DNA of 64,000 nucleotides. It comes from Hyphomicrobiales bacterium (GTDB taxonomy: Bacteria; Pseudomonadota; Alphaproteobacteria; Rhizobiales; RI-29). Below, in pieces: positions 1 to 9,645 of this stretch; positions within the stretch are counted from its first letter, which is position 1; each line of letters begins with the position of its first letter. Both the position numbers and the translations under genes were made by a program. The stretch is from positions 1 to 64,000 of the forward strand of contig WGLQ01000015.1 in assembly GCA_016125495.1 (NCBI GenBank), in the 5' to 3' direction. The notes beneath the pieces were generated by a model that saw only the letters and a program-made list of their open reading frames with translations, was not told where the DNA came from and searched no databases.

Positions 1-89
1 CCCGGAGCCTCCCGGGGATTGGGGCAAGTTGCTCTGGGGCGGATCCCCCCGGTCTCTGCGCTCCGGGACCACCCCCGTTTCTCCCCCCT

Positions 90-113
90 CCCCCCCCCCC
101 CCCCCCCCCCCCC
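90..113. repeat. 24-base poly-C tract
   Basis: An uninterrupted run of 24 C, preceded by a T and another six C, lies about 80 bases beyond the stop codon of the neighbouring minus-strand gene. Read on the minus strand it is a poly-G run. I see no convincing gene in bases 1-194. Such a run is prone to slippage in replication and in sequencing, so its length may be unreliable. It could also form a G-quadruplex downstream of the gene. Confidence 0.85.
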
Positions 114-194
114 GTCTTCCAGAAGCGATCGACCGACCTGTGGACCTGATCGACAGTGCCGCACCGCAGTCGTCTGCAGAGCGGCGCCTCCAAT

Positions 195-2315
195 TCAGTT
201 GCCGACGATTTGGCGCTCGATGATCATCGAGAAGGTGCGGCTCTGGCGGAGTTCCTCGAGGGCCCCGTTGAGGCGCGCGAGGATCTTCTGGGCGTCGGGA
301 TGCGCGCGCAGAACGGCGGCATGCAACGTGATGACGCCGACCGGCGATTCGAGCAGACGCACGCGCTCCTGAAGGCCCGCGGCCTCGACCGCAGCTTGGC
401 CGATCCGGTCGTTCGTCATCATGAGATCAGCGCTGCCCTCGGCCAGAAGCGCGAGGCAGGCGGCAGGAGTCGCACGGCGCTCGACGACGACGCTGCCGAG
501 CGAGACGCCACGATCCTCGACGAAGTCGCGCAACGGCGAGACGTCCTGATCGTCCGGAACGCAGACCCGCTTGCCGACCAGTTCCTCGCCCTTGGCGAGG
601 TCGATCTCGAGCGAATTCCTCGCAAACAGGACGAGGAGTGTCTGCATGATCGGCGCCGAGAAGCGATAATTGTCGCAGGCCAGCGCCGAGCGCAGCGTGA
701 TCTCGCCGGGTCGCTCACAATTCGGCAGGACAACGGGAAGCATGGCGTCGAACTCACCGGCCGCGAGCCGCTCGACGAGCATGGTTTCGCCTTCGCCCAC
801 CCACTCGAGGCTCGCGACGGCGGCACCCTCTCCCTCCGGCGTCGATTCCGTCAACGCCGTCCGGAGCAGCTCGACGGCGACGCCACCGGCTGGAAGCGAC
901 TGGTCGGCGAACTGGTCGATGGCCACAGCGGCGAGCCGTAGGCCGAGGCCGGGTGTCTCGTCCGAGACATCGTCCGCCACCTTGCGGGGGCCCGACGAGG
1001 CGCCGTCACTCGAGGTGGTGGCCGATGCCGCGCCTTCAGCATTCGCCAGTCGGGTCGGCGGCGAGGCGCCCGCGTTCGATGACTCGACGGGGCTTGCCAC
1101 CGCGTTCGCGCCGCCAGGCGGCGCCACGGGTACGGTCGCGGCATCCACCACGGCGGCCGTGGTCTCGCCCCGGGTGGTCAGGCCCGTCGATGCGGTGCCT
1201 CGGTCAGCAGGCGGGGGTGTCGCACCGGATGCCGCAGGAAGCCGCGCCAAGGGCACTTCGACGGAACGGGGGTCCTCGCCCTCGGGGGCCGGACGCTGGA
1301 CCGGGGAAGCTGATGGTGGAACACGCTCGGCATCGATCCGCGCACGGGCGGTCCGCGTCGACGACAGCAGTTCGGCAACCCGATCGAGGTGCTGCCATTC
1401 CGGGATCGCGGTGTCGGGATCGAAGGTGCGCCAGATCGGGTGGCGGGACGGGTCCCGTAAATCGGCGAAGCGGCGGAACATCGTGTCGATGAGGGTGCGA
1501 ACGGGCTGATAGCGCGGCGAATCCGACTTCCAGTTGAAGCTGACCAGCAGGGTCGCGACTCCGACCGTATCGAGCCCACCGGGGGTCGCGGCCGACGCGA
1601 CACGGACCGGGCGGTAGACCGCGGCCACGGCTTCGCTCGCGGGCACCGGCAGAACCCGCAGTCCCTTGCGGCGCGCCACGGCGCCGAGCGCGGCATCGAG
1701 ATCACCCGCCACGATCAGCGTTGCATCGGCACGCCCGGCGGCGACCTGGTCCAGCGGATTTCGGTCCTGGCGATGCTCGATGGCGATTTCGATTCCGAGG
1801 AGGGAAAACAAGGTGCGCGCGCTGATGTGCTCCGGGGTGTCGAGCCCCGGCGTGACGAGGACGCGGCCGGCGAGGGAGGCGAGGTCGGGCACATTGTCGC
1901 GGGCCACGACCAGAAGCGTATTCTCATAGAGGGGCGTGACGAGCCTGAGGTCGCGCTGTGCCCTCGCGAACTGGCGCTCGATGGACAGGAAACGCAGCAC
2001 GTCCGCGTTCATGACCCCCATGTCGATGCCGCGCAAGCGCAGTACGTCGCGCACGTTCGCGACCTGGCCGTAGCCGAGGGCCGGCACGATCCGCAGCCGC
2101 CCCGGGCGATCGAAGAGGCGCGCGAGATCGGCGATGGCGGCGATGGAGGGGGCGGACGGATCGGCCACGCCACTGGTCAGGATCGTCAGCCGGCCCTGGT
2201 TGACCTCGTCGAGGGAAGCGGTCGTCTGGGCCAACGCCCGCGGCGCGAGAACGATCAAGAACAGCGCCAGTGCAAGGCCGGGCCGCAATCCTTGCGACAG
2301 CAGAATCCTCGCCAT
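195..2315 (-). CDS. Exported protein: TAXI-like domain fused to a family-3-like solute-binding domain
   Basis: This 706-residue protein begins with a signal peptide (basic start, hydrophobic LALALFLIVL, cleavage near ALA-Q). Residues of roughly 35-330 resemble the TAXI/NMT1 type of periplasmic solute receptor. A long Pro/Ala/Ser-rich linker follows. The last 230 or so residues resemble a family-3 (amino-acid type) solute-binding domain. The ATG at 2315 is chosen over an upstream GTG because GGGGGAG sits just before it and it opens directly into the signal peptide. No permease or ATPase gene is nearby, so transport is not implied; sensing or scaffolding in the periplasm is equally possible. 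It is divergent from a second protein with a related C-terminal domain. Domain types are assigned by eye. Confidence 0.72.
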   Translation of the reverse strand: MARILLSQGLRPGLALALFLIVLAPRALAQTTASLDEVNQGRLTILTSGVADPSAPSIAAIADLARLFDRPGRLRIVPALGYGQVANVRDVLRLRGIDMGVMNADVLRFLSIERQFARAQRDLRLVTPLYENTLLVVARDNVPDLASLAGRVLVTPGLDTPEHISARTLFSLLGIEIAIEHRQDRNPLDQVAAGRADATLIVAGDLDAALGAVARRKGLRVLPVPASEAVAAVYRPVRVASAATPGGLDTVGVATLLVSFNWKSDSPRYQPVRTLIDTMFRRFADLRDPSRHPIWRTFDPDTAIPEWQHLDRVAELLSSTRTARARIDAERVPPSASPVQRPAPEGEDPRSVEVPLARLPAASGATPPPADRGTASTGLTTRGETTAAVVDAATVPVAPPGGANAVASPVESSNAGASPPTRLANAEGAASATTSSDGASSGPRKVADDVSDETPGLGLRLAAVAIDQFADQSLPAGGVAVELLRTALTESTPEGEGAAVASLEWVGEGETMLVERLAAGEFDAMLPVVLPNCERPGEITLRSALACDNYRFSAPIMQTLLVLFARNSLEIDLAKGEELVGKRVCVPDDQDVSPLRDFVEDRGVSLGSVVVERRATPAACLALLAEGSADLMMTNDRIGQAAVEAAGLQERVRLLESPVGVITLHAAVLRAHPDAQKILARLNGALEELRQSRTFSMIIERQIVGN

Positions 2316-2540
2316 CGTACTCCCCCAATCACGCCAGCCCAAACCGCCAACCCGAACCCGGCGCAAGACGACGCGCCGCTTCCCCCAGCCCGAGCCGACG
2401 TGAAACGCGAACCCCGCCACAGTAATTCGTGGTCCGACAGTGCCCGATGGACACGATCAGGGGGCGCCTGTCATCATTCCGCCGTCGGTGCCCGACAAAT
2501 TCGGCAAAGAAAGTGGTGTGGTGATGGCCTAGGGGGGCAA

Positions 2541-3722
2541 ATGCGCAAACTTCGAGATCTTTCGACCTCATTGATGGCCCTAGTCGTGGTCCCGATGCTC
2601 TTGGCCGGGCTTTCCAGACCGGCGGCGGCCCAGGAGTGCGGCCGCGAATACGTCGTCCAGGAAGGCGACTCGCTCGCGCGCATCGCACGCACCGTCTACG
2701 GACAGGCGGCCAGCTGGACCATCATCTTCTATGCCAACCAGGACAGGCTCGGGGCCGGCAACTCGCTTCTGGTGCCCGGGCTTTCCATCCGTATTCCCTG
2801 CGTCGGCCAGGAGACGAACCTGCCGCCCGCCGCGACCGTCGAAGCGATCCCGGCGGCACCCGCGCCGATCACGACGTCGTCGAGCCTGCGCCGCGTCGAA
2901 TTCCTCACGGCGAGCGGGTATGCTCCCTTCACCGAACGGGCACTCGAGAACGGCGGCATGCTGACCGAGGTGGTGACCGCCGCCATGGAGCGGCTCAAGG
3001 CCGAAGCGACGACGCCGATCGAATACAATATCTCCTGGGTGAACGACTGGGCGGCGCACCTCAATCCGCTGCTGCGCAACCGGGCGTTCGACCTCGGTTT
3101 TCCCTGGTTCCAGCCGCCATGCGAGCAGTTCAACCAGCTCGATGAAGACAGCCAGATGCGCTGCCAGAGCTTTTTCTTCTCGGAGCCGCTTTTCGAGCCG
3201 CTGATCCTGCTCTTCGTGCGCAAGGATTCGACCTTCGAATTCAACAGCGACGGGGAAATTCTCGGTCGAACGCTCTGCCGGCCCGCCGGCTACTTCGTGT
3301 TCGACCTCAACCAGGATGGTCGCAACTGGCTGTCGGAAAACCGGATCACGCTGCTCAGGCCGCAGTCGGTCGAGGAATGCTTCCGGTTGCTCGTGGACGG
3401 GCGCATCGACGGGGTTGCGCTCAACGAGTTCACGGGACGCGCCGCGCTCGCCTCGCTCGGTTTGTCCAACCAGGTCAAGGCGATCGAACGACCGCTCGCG
3501 ATCTCGGCCCTGAGGGTGACGGTGCCAAAGACGCATCCGCACGCCCGCACGCTGCTCTATTACGTGAACAGCGCGCTGCGTCGTCTTCGGGAAGACGGCG
3601 AGTACGATCGCATTATCGACCGCCACCTCACGGCCTATTGGGAGCAACTCGCCGAGGAGGAGCGCGCACGCACCGCAGAGCAGGCTCCGAAAGCCGAAGG
3701 CGGTTCGTCATCGGCCAATTGA
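2541..3722 (+). CDS. Exported LysM protein with a solute-binding-like domain
   Basis: This 393-residue protein starts at an ATG preceded by AGGGGGGC. It has a signal peptide (MALVVVPMLLAGLSRPAAAQ) and then a LysM motif (residues about 37-85: YVVQEGDSLARIARTVYG), which binds peptidoglycan. A linker leads to a domain of about 250 residues resembling family-3 solute-binding proteins and the C-terminal domain of the divergent neighbour (compare the RADLMMTNDRIG-like segment there with RIDGVALNEFTGRAAL here). The LysM would hold the binding domain at the cell wall. There is no transporter partner nearby. The C-terminus is charged and low in complexity. The ligand is unknown. Confidence 0.75.
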   Translation: MRKLRDLSTSLMALVVVPMLLAGLSRPAAAQECGREYVVQEGDSLARIARTVYGQAASWTIIFYANQDRLGAGNSLLVPGLSIRIPCVGQETNLPPAATVEAIPAAPAPITTSSSLRRVEFLTASGYAPFTERALENGGMLTEVVTAAMERLKAEATTPIEYNISWVNDWAAHLNPLLRNRAFDLGFPWFQPPCEQFNQLDEDSQMRCQSFFFSEPLFEPLILLFVRKDSTFEFNSDGEILGRTLCRPAGYFVFDLNQDGRNWLSENRITLLRPQSVEECFRLLVDGRIDGVALNEFTGRAALASLGLSNQVKAIERPLAISALRVTVPKTHPHARTLLYYVNSALRRLREDGEYDRIIDRHLTAYWEQLAEEERARTAEQAPKAEGGSSSAN

Positions 3723-3857
3723 GGCCGGTGCACGGGTGACGGCGGCGCGATATGGCGCTCAATGGGCGGATCGCCGGTTCGGGCTCACCGGCCGGCGACG
3801 CCATTCATGGCGGCGGTCGCCGCTGGCGCGGAACAGCGAAGCGCGCCGCGCCTTACC

Positions 3858-5861
3858 TCACCGGGTGTCGCTGGTGATGGCACCCGCCGAGGCCGGCGCA
3901 CGATGGCGGCGCATGGCACGGATGATGGCGTCGACGTTGGCGCTCTCGGACAGCGAACCTTCATCGATCGCCAACCCCTGCCACTTGCGGTACCAGCTCT
4001 CGGCCTCGGCGACATCGGCCAGGGCCGTTCCCCCCGGAACCCGAGCCAGCAAGCTCGGATCGTAAGTTCGCGCCATGGCAAGGGCGACCTCGGCGCTCGC
4101 GATCACACGAGCCGTCGCCGCCAGGAGTTCTCGCGCCGACAGGATGTCGCCGCGCGCGACCATGGCATTCGCCTCGCCCAGGGCCACCGGCAACACGGCC
4201 TGGGCGACCAGGGGATTGGCCGCTTCGAGGCGAGCCCGCAAGGGAGGGTAAGCCGAGCCGACGAGATCGGCGACGCTCGAGTAGAGCGCGAGAGCGCGGC
4301 CAGCGGAGGCCTGCGCCTCGGCACCGGCATTGCGGCCCAGGATGATGGGATCATAAGTCTCGGCGAGCGCGAGAATGGCATCAGGGTGATCCGGCGTTGC
4401 CAACGGCCCGAGCAACGCGCGGGCGGTGCCGACGTCGCCCTTCTCGAGGTGCTCGGCCGCCAGCTCCATGGCGAGGCGCGGATCGCGATCGCTTGCCCGG
4501 CTGCTTTCAGTGGGCGTGGTCGAGAGTTCCACGTCGGCGTCCGTCGCGGTCAGGCGGACGGTGGGGGCGCGGTGGCTTTGGCGCTCGGCGGCCAGGACCT
4601 CGGTCTCGAGGGATGGAAATTCCGCGGCTCGTGCCGCGACAATCAGCGGCCGGACACCGCTCGCGGCGCGGCCCGGCGGCCGTGGAGCGAGTTCGATACC
4701 CGCAATCGACGGCTCTCGCGGCAGTGACGCCAATGTCCGCGTCGCCTGGACGCTCGACGGCATGCGGGAGGGGACCGCCTCGGACGCCCCGGTTTCGCGT
4801 TCGAGGGGCGCACCGCCCGAGCCGGGATCCCCGGGCTCGACGGCGAGCGTGCCGACGGTCGCGACTTTGGCGAGCGACCCGAACTCGACGGGGACGGAGA
4901 TATCGGCATCGACCTTCGATGCCTCGGCGCCCGCGGTGGGGCCGACAGCTCCCGAAAACGCGATCGCCCCCGGGACGGCGGCCTCCAAGCGCAGTTCCGC
5001 AGGTGCGTGAGCAACCGAGGCGATCGGGGCGCGATCGAGCGACGCCACGACGAGCCCGGTACCGGTGGAATTTCGATCCGGTGGCAACGAGCCCGAGGCC
5101 GCGCTCAGCAGTTCGTCAGTCGGCTCCGGCCAAGGCCCGAGTTGCTGCGCCGCGACGACGAGGCCGAGAACCAAGGCGCCGGCCGCGCTCGTGGCCATGA
5201 GCCATGGCCGGGCGCCATGAGCCGTAGTGCCACGCGCCTCGTTCGCGACACCTTGGAGGCGACGGGCGCGCCGGGAAATCGGGATGAATTGCGCCGCGCG
5301 TGGGCGGACGGGTTCTGGTTCGTCGGCGATGACGAGGTGTGACTGCGGTTCGTGCTTGCCGCTGCCCGCAGCTGCGGGTTCGCAATCCAGGTGGGGCGGG
5401 TTCGTCTCTATGCCGCCGGACCGGGTCGGAGCAACTCCCTGACGCGAATGCGCACCTTCCAGCCGCTGCTCGAGATCACGTAGTGTCGACGGAGCGCAGT
5501 CGGAAACCCCTGCGGGAAAGGCGAGAGGGCGCACGGCTAGGGCGGCAACGTTGCTCGCCACCGCCTCATCGGCCGGCGGGATGGGCGCGACTGGCGTGGC
5601 GGGCCTCTGCCCCGGGCGCACCGAGAAATCCATGTCGAGATCTGGAAGTGCGCGATGGGGCATGCCGCCGCGCACCGTGGTGCTGACGGCCGTGCGCACG
5701 GCACGAAGCACGCTTTCGCGCAGTTCGTCCGTGGCCGCCAACTGGCCTGAACCCTGGCGGGCCGGCGACGTCTTGTCGGCCTGCGCATGGTCGCCAGCCG
5801 CACGTCCCTCCTCGGCACGCTGTTCGGCCCGCGGGTCGTCTCCTCCAGCGACCGACGACAT
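3858..5861 (-). CDS. Single-pass membrane protein with periplasmic TPR/Sel1-like repeats, function unknown
   Basis: This 667-residue protein is not assigned to a family. The first 215 or so residues are Pro/Ala-rich and charged, with a basic cluster (SRRARRLQG) just before one membrane span at about 219-241 (TSAAGALVLGLVVAAQ). This predicts a cytoplasmic N-terminus and a periplasmic C-terminus. The middle is low complexity. The last 190 or so residues are helical with two related units, GDVGTARALLGPLA and GDILSARELLAATA, each followed by an ALA(E/M)xYDP motif, like TPR/Sel1 solenoids. ATG at 5861 is chosen; a TTG lies directly before it. It converges with the LysM gene, so the two could share an envelope role, but that is inference. 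Confidence 0.65.
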   Translation of the reverse strand: MSSVAGGDDPRAEQRAEEGRAAGDHAQADKTSPARQGSGQLAATDELRESVLRAVRTAVSTTVRGGMPHRALPDLDMDFSVRPGQRPATPVAPIPPADEAVASNVAALAVRPLAFPAGVSDCAPSTLRDLEQRLEGAHSRQGVAPTRSGGIETNPPHLDCEPAAAGSGKHEPQSHLVIADEPEPVRPRAAQFIPISRRARRLQGVANEARGTTAHGARPWLMATSAAGALVLGLVVAAQQLGPWPEPTDELLSAASGSLPPDRNSTGTGLVVASLDRAPIASVAHAPAELRLEAAVPGAIAFSGAVGPTAGAEASKVDADISVPVEFGSLAKVATVGTLAVEPGDPGSGGAPLERETGASEAVPSRMPSSVQATRTLASLPREPSIAGIELAPRPPGRAASGVRPLIVAARAAEFPSLETEVLAAERQSHRAPTVRLTATDADVELSTTPTESSRASDRDPRLAMELAAEHLEKGDVGTARALLGPLATPDHPDAILALAETYDPIILGRNAGAEAQASAGRALALYSSVADLVGSAYPPLRARLEAANPLVAQAVLPVALGEANAMVARGDILSARELLAATARVIASAEVALAMARTYDPSLLARVPGGTALADVAEAESWYRKWQGLAIDEGSLSESANVDAIIRAMRRHRAPASAGAITSDTR

Positions 5862-6262
5862 CAATCACGCCCCGTCCGCAAGCCTTACGTCCGATCCACC
5901 CGGGCCGCGCCGCGACGATCGCCGCCACTCCACGGTCCGTCCCCAATATCCGATCCGCCAGCCCCGATCCCGCGATCGGCGCGCCGACGGGCCACCGCTC
6001 CCGGCGATAGCCAGCAACGCGATGGCGCCGAACCGGACACGACTGAAACCCTGTCACGCGACGGCGACCGAAATGCGGCGATGGCGCCGCTTCCGCGTGG
6101 CTGCTCAAGTGGTTGCGGTAAGGAACCGGTCGAACGGCCAGAACCTGGAAGCCTCAACCAAGATTATTCTATACGGTATCCACAAGAATTCCACATTTCG
6201 TGGCTCTCAATACGGCTGGGGACCATGGCCGCAAGGCCGATCGTTGCGTACCGGGGGGCTCG
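5862..6262. other. 401-base intergenic region, no gene seen
   Basis: This region lies between two divergent genes, so it probably holds promoters for both. Bases 6155-6200 are clearly more AT-rich than the surroundings (contains TATTCTATAC), as expected near a promoter for the downstream plus-strand gene. I cannot assign a convincing -35 element. Open frames here have poor composition and no ribosome-binding site. Confidence 0.4.
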
Positions 6263-7177
6263 ATGTCGTTCTGGAGTAACAGTCTGGGGTTCGGCCGGGC
6301 AAAGGCCATCGGTAACGGGCATTTGCGGGTCAGCGAGTTGGGCGACGAGCAAAGGGACATCGACCACGAGGTGGCGCCAGAGGGCGATGGCGTCGTCATC
6401 AGTGTTGGCGCTAACGACGAACGACCGCTTTCGCAGCGCCTCGGAGAGGTCGACGCCGGGCGCGCCGAGCAGTATTCCAAGAGCATCCAACGCATCGAAG
6501 CGGCGGTCTATCTCGTCGCGGGCGCCGTCGCGTCGCTGGACTCCCTCGAAATCCAGATCGTTCGCGCAAAAGCCGAACTGGAGCGCCTGCGGCTCGCGGG
6601 CGAACCGGTCGATATCGACAAGGTCCACCTCGTCGTCCAACAGATGGTCGAGCATGTCGCCAACGTCGTCGGCGACTTCGAGAACGGCGACATCAACCTC
6701 CTGCGTGACGCACGCCTGCAGGTCCGCTTCGTGACGACCAAGGACCTCGACCGGCCCGTGCAGGACTATGGCCTCGACCTCACGCTCATCGCGCTCGACA
6801 ATCTCGCAGCGCTGCACGTGCGCGCGGGCCGCGACCCGGTCAAACTCGAGCGCTTCCTCGATGGACTGCACAAGATCGTGCACTCCAACATCCACATCCT
6901 CTCGAGCCTTATCCTCGCCCTCTTTGCATCGCGTGACTACACGAACGAAGTCACGCGGCTCGCGCTCGATATGGGCGTGCTCGGGCAGCAGGAGCGCCGC
7001 GAACTGCCCTCGCTCGCCGACCTCAAGTCCATGAACGAGGCCTTGCGGCGCAAACCCATCCTGCTCTCGGACGCAACGCGTGAGGCAGGCGAGCGATTGC
7101 GCCAGCAGTGCCAGGATGGTCGGAGCAGTCTGCTCGCGCTGCTGGAGCCCGGCCGGACCAGGACGGTCGGAAGCTAG
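6263..7177 (+). CDS. Helical protein of unknown function upstream of a dynamin-like GTPase
   Basis: This 304-residue protein starts at an ATG with GGGGGGCTCG in front. I do not recognise the family. It has no signal peptide and no clear membrane span. Most of it looks helical, with a long region at about 70-180 of heptad-like hydrophobic spacing (SLEIQIVRAKAELERLRLAG and following). The region near NIHILSSLILALFAS is the most hydrophobic. It lies 230 bases upstream of the dynamin-like gene on the same strand, so an operon and physical partnership are plausible. Bacterial dynamin-like proteins often have a co-encoded helical partner. That link is inference from position only. Confidence 0.7.
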   Translation: MSFWSNSLGFGRAKAIGNGHLRVSELGDEQRDIDHEVAPEGDGVVISVGANDERPLSQRLGEVDAGRAEQYSKSIQRIEAAVYLVAGAVASLDSLEIQIVRAKAELERLRLAGEPVDIDKVHLVVQQMVEHVANVVGDFENGDINLLRDARLQVRFVTTKDLDRPVQDYGLDLTLIALDNLAALHVRAGRDPVKLERFLDGLHKIVHSNIHILSSLILALFASRDYTNEVTRLALDMGVLGQQERRELPSLADLKSMNEALRRKPILLSDATREAGERLRQQCQDGRSSLLALLEPGRTRTVGS

Positions 7178-7407
7178 GGGACCCGACGCAGTTCCTGCGC
7201 GAACGCGCCCACCGCAAGGCGACAGGCCCGAAACCTCAGCGAAGCCGCTGACCCGTGGCGGTGCGCGCGCGGCCGTTCTTGCGAGTGTGCGAGGAAGGAT
7301 ATTGGCAAGGTGAGGCCGTCGGACGGCGGACGGCGTCCCGCGCGCCCCGGCGACGGAAGCCAAGGCCAAGCAGGGAAAGAAAGCCGGACACGGCGGGGAG
7401 GGGGACA

Positions 7408-9612
7408 ATGGGCGCGCGAGCGGCGAACATCGCGGCACTCGGGCGACTGGCGCTCGGCGGAGAGCTCAGGGAGGCAACCGACTCGCTGCTGGCACTCGGA
7501 GAGCAGCTGGCGCGCGAACTCGATGGCGAAGGGGCCGACCTCGTTCAGCGGGCCCTGCGGGCGATGCGGTGCGAAACCTGCCAGATCAGCGTGATCGGTC
7601 AGGTCAAAGGAGGAAAAACATCACTCCTGAACGCTCTGATCCGCCGACCGAAGCTGCTGCCCACGGCGGACGTGCCCTGGACGGCGGTCGTCACCCGCGC
7701 CCACTTCGGATTTCCCGAAGGCCCGAACAGCGGCGCGACGTTCACGTTCTTCGATGAAGCGGAGTGGACGCGGCTGGCGGAGGGCGGGGGACGGCTTCGC
7801 GAACTGGCGGAGACGCTGCTGCCGAACTTCAACCAGGGAGAACTTCAGCGCCAGCTCGAGCAGATGCGTTCGAACGTCAGCCGGAGGCTGGGAGACGATC
7901 TCGGTGGATACCTCGGAAAGGCACATCATTTCGAGGAGGCCAGCCCCGAGCTGATCGCCCGCTACGTCGCCGCGGAGGCGAGCGCCGGAGCAACGGAGCG
8001 ACAGCACTTCGCCGACATCACGCGCTCGGCGGATCTCTATTTCGATCTCGACAGCAGGGGATTCCCCCTGACCCTCATCGATGCGCCGGGCACGAACGAC
8101 CCGTTTCTCGTGCGTGAGGAGATCACACTGCGGATGATCGAGGACGCGGAGGCCTGCGTGGTCCTCGTATCCGCGCACGAGCCGATGGGGCTGTCCGATC
8201 TCGGACTTCTGCGGCTCCTCAGAGGACTGCGCAAGGAGCGGCTCCTGCTCTTCGTCAACCGGATCGACGAGGTCGACGATCTGCCCGATCGTGCCGAGGC
8301 ATTGCGCCAGCGCATCCGCAACGTGCTCGCCGCCGAACTGCCGGGAACGCGCGTGCCGATCGTGCTCGGAAGCGCAAGGTGGGCAAATCTGGCGCTGTCC
8401 GGAGATTCCTCCCGGCTCGCGCCGACCGAAGTGGACAGGCTCATCGCCTACGCGACGAGGCTGCTCGCACCCGATGAGGATGAGAAAGAAAACTGGCTTC
8501 GCAGATCTGGCGATGCGGAATTCCGCCAGGGGTTGATGCTGCGCTGCTCAGGCCTTGCCGACCTGGAACTCAACCTGTCCTGGCTCATGTCGCGCGGCCG
8601 GGCCAGCCACTATGCGCATCAGGCCAGCGCGACATTTGCAACGGTTGCCGAGAGTGTCGAGATGGGAATCCGTGGCGATCTCGAGGATATGCGAAGGCAG
8701 AAGGAGAACGCCCTCGACCAGAGCCGTCTGGTGGAAGCGGAGCGGAACCGGGCGGACCGCGAGCGTAAGCGCCTCAATTCCATAGCGGAACGGCTCAACG
8801 AATTGTGTCGGCGCTCGATGAGCGATCTCGACCAGGTCGGCCCGAGCCTTCGGTCGTCGCTCGAGGCGAGCCTTCGCAAGGAGATATACGCCTTCGCCCG
8901 CAACGAGCGCGCCCGGCTCCTGGAGCGGTTGGAAGGCGGTGGAGGTGGCGAGCGCGTCTATCGCTGCGACACCAGCCCGCTCCACCAACGCATCTCGGAG
9001 GTTTTCGTGCGCGAGTACCGGTGGGCGAGGCAGGGTCTCGTCAACACCCAGCGCATCACGGCCATCCGCATGCGTCACCTCCTCATGGAGGCGTTGCCGG
9101 ACATCGAGATCGATCTCGACTTCGCGGCGATCGGTAGCTCGTTCGTCTACCCGCCACTCGCCCCGCTCGGTCAGGCGCTGGCGTTCGATCTCGAGCAGAA
9201 GTGGTGGCAACAGTGGTGGCGAAGGCGGCGCGAGCCGGTGGTCACGGCCGGTGCGCTCGAACAGCTCATCCTGCACGAATTCCTTCCGGTGGCCCAGAAA
9301 CTCGTCGGCACAGCGACCGAGCAACTGAGCGAACAGGTGGATTCCGCCAAGTGGCGGATTTCCCTCAGCGGTCGAAAGGCTCAACAGACCATCGAGCACC
9401 TGGCATTGCGGCTCGGAGCGCTTCGGGCACCGGATACCGATGAATTGATCGGGGTGGAGACTGCAAGGGGGGCTTCAAGGGATTCTGGCACATCCTCGAC
9501 GGCGCCGCTTTCGGAGCGGATTTCAGCACTGGAGGTTCGGCTCGAAGCGTGCGCGCGACTGAAGCGGAAGCTGCAGACGCTGACGACGCGTCTCGAGGGG
9601 CTGCTGCGCTGA
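7408..9612 (+). CDS. Dynamin-like GTPase
   Basis: This 734-residue protein starts at an ATG with GGGGAGGGGGACA in front. The GTPase domain shows the P-loop GQVKGGKT (64-71), G3 DAPG at 225 and G4 NRID at 284, in the order and spacing of bacterial dynamin-family proteins. A coiled coil rich in charged residues follows (about 430-520). Near 570-610 is a hydrophobic stretch ending in [11 protein letters not shown], a candidate membrane-inserting paddle. The C-terminus is again helical. Dynamins remodel or protect membranes by GTP-driven assembly. The upstream gene may encode its partner. The specific process served here is unknown. Confidence 0.85.
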   Translation: MGARAANIAALGRLALGGELREATDSLLALGEQLARELDGEGADLVQRALRAMRCETCQISVIGQVKGGKTSLLNALIRRPKLLPTADVPWTAVVTRAHFGFPEGPNSGATFTFFDEAEWTRLAEGGGRLRELAETLLPNFNQGELQRQLEQMRSNVSRRLGDDLGGYLGKAHHFEEASPELIARYVAAEASAGATERQHFADITRSADLYFDLDSRGFPLTLIDAPGTNDPFLVREEITLRMIEDAEACVVLVSAHEPMGLSDLGLLRLLRGLRKERLLLFVNRIDEVDDLPDRAEALRQRIRNVLAAELPGTRVPIVLGSARWANLALSGDSSRLAPTEVDRLIAYATRLLAPDEDEKENWLRRSGDAEFRQGLMLRCSGLADLELNLSWLMSRGRASHYAHQASATFATVAESVEMGIRGDLEDMRRQKENALDQSRLVEAERNRADRERKRLNSIAERLNELCRRSMSDLDQVGPSLRSSLEASLRKEIYAFARNERARLLERLEGGGGGERVYRCDTSPLHQRISEVFVREYRWARQGLVNTQRITAIRMRHLLMEALPDIEIDLDFAAIGSSFVYPPLAPLGQALAFDLEQKWWQQWWRRRREPVVTAGALEQLILHEFLPVAQKLVGTATEQLSEQVDSAKWRISLSGRKAQQTIEHLALRLGALRAPDTDELIGVETARGASRDSGTSSTAPLSERISALEVRLEACARLKRKLQTLTTRLEGLLR

Positions 9613-9645
9613 ACGCAGCGCCGCGCAGAGCACTGTCGCGGCTCC

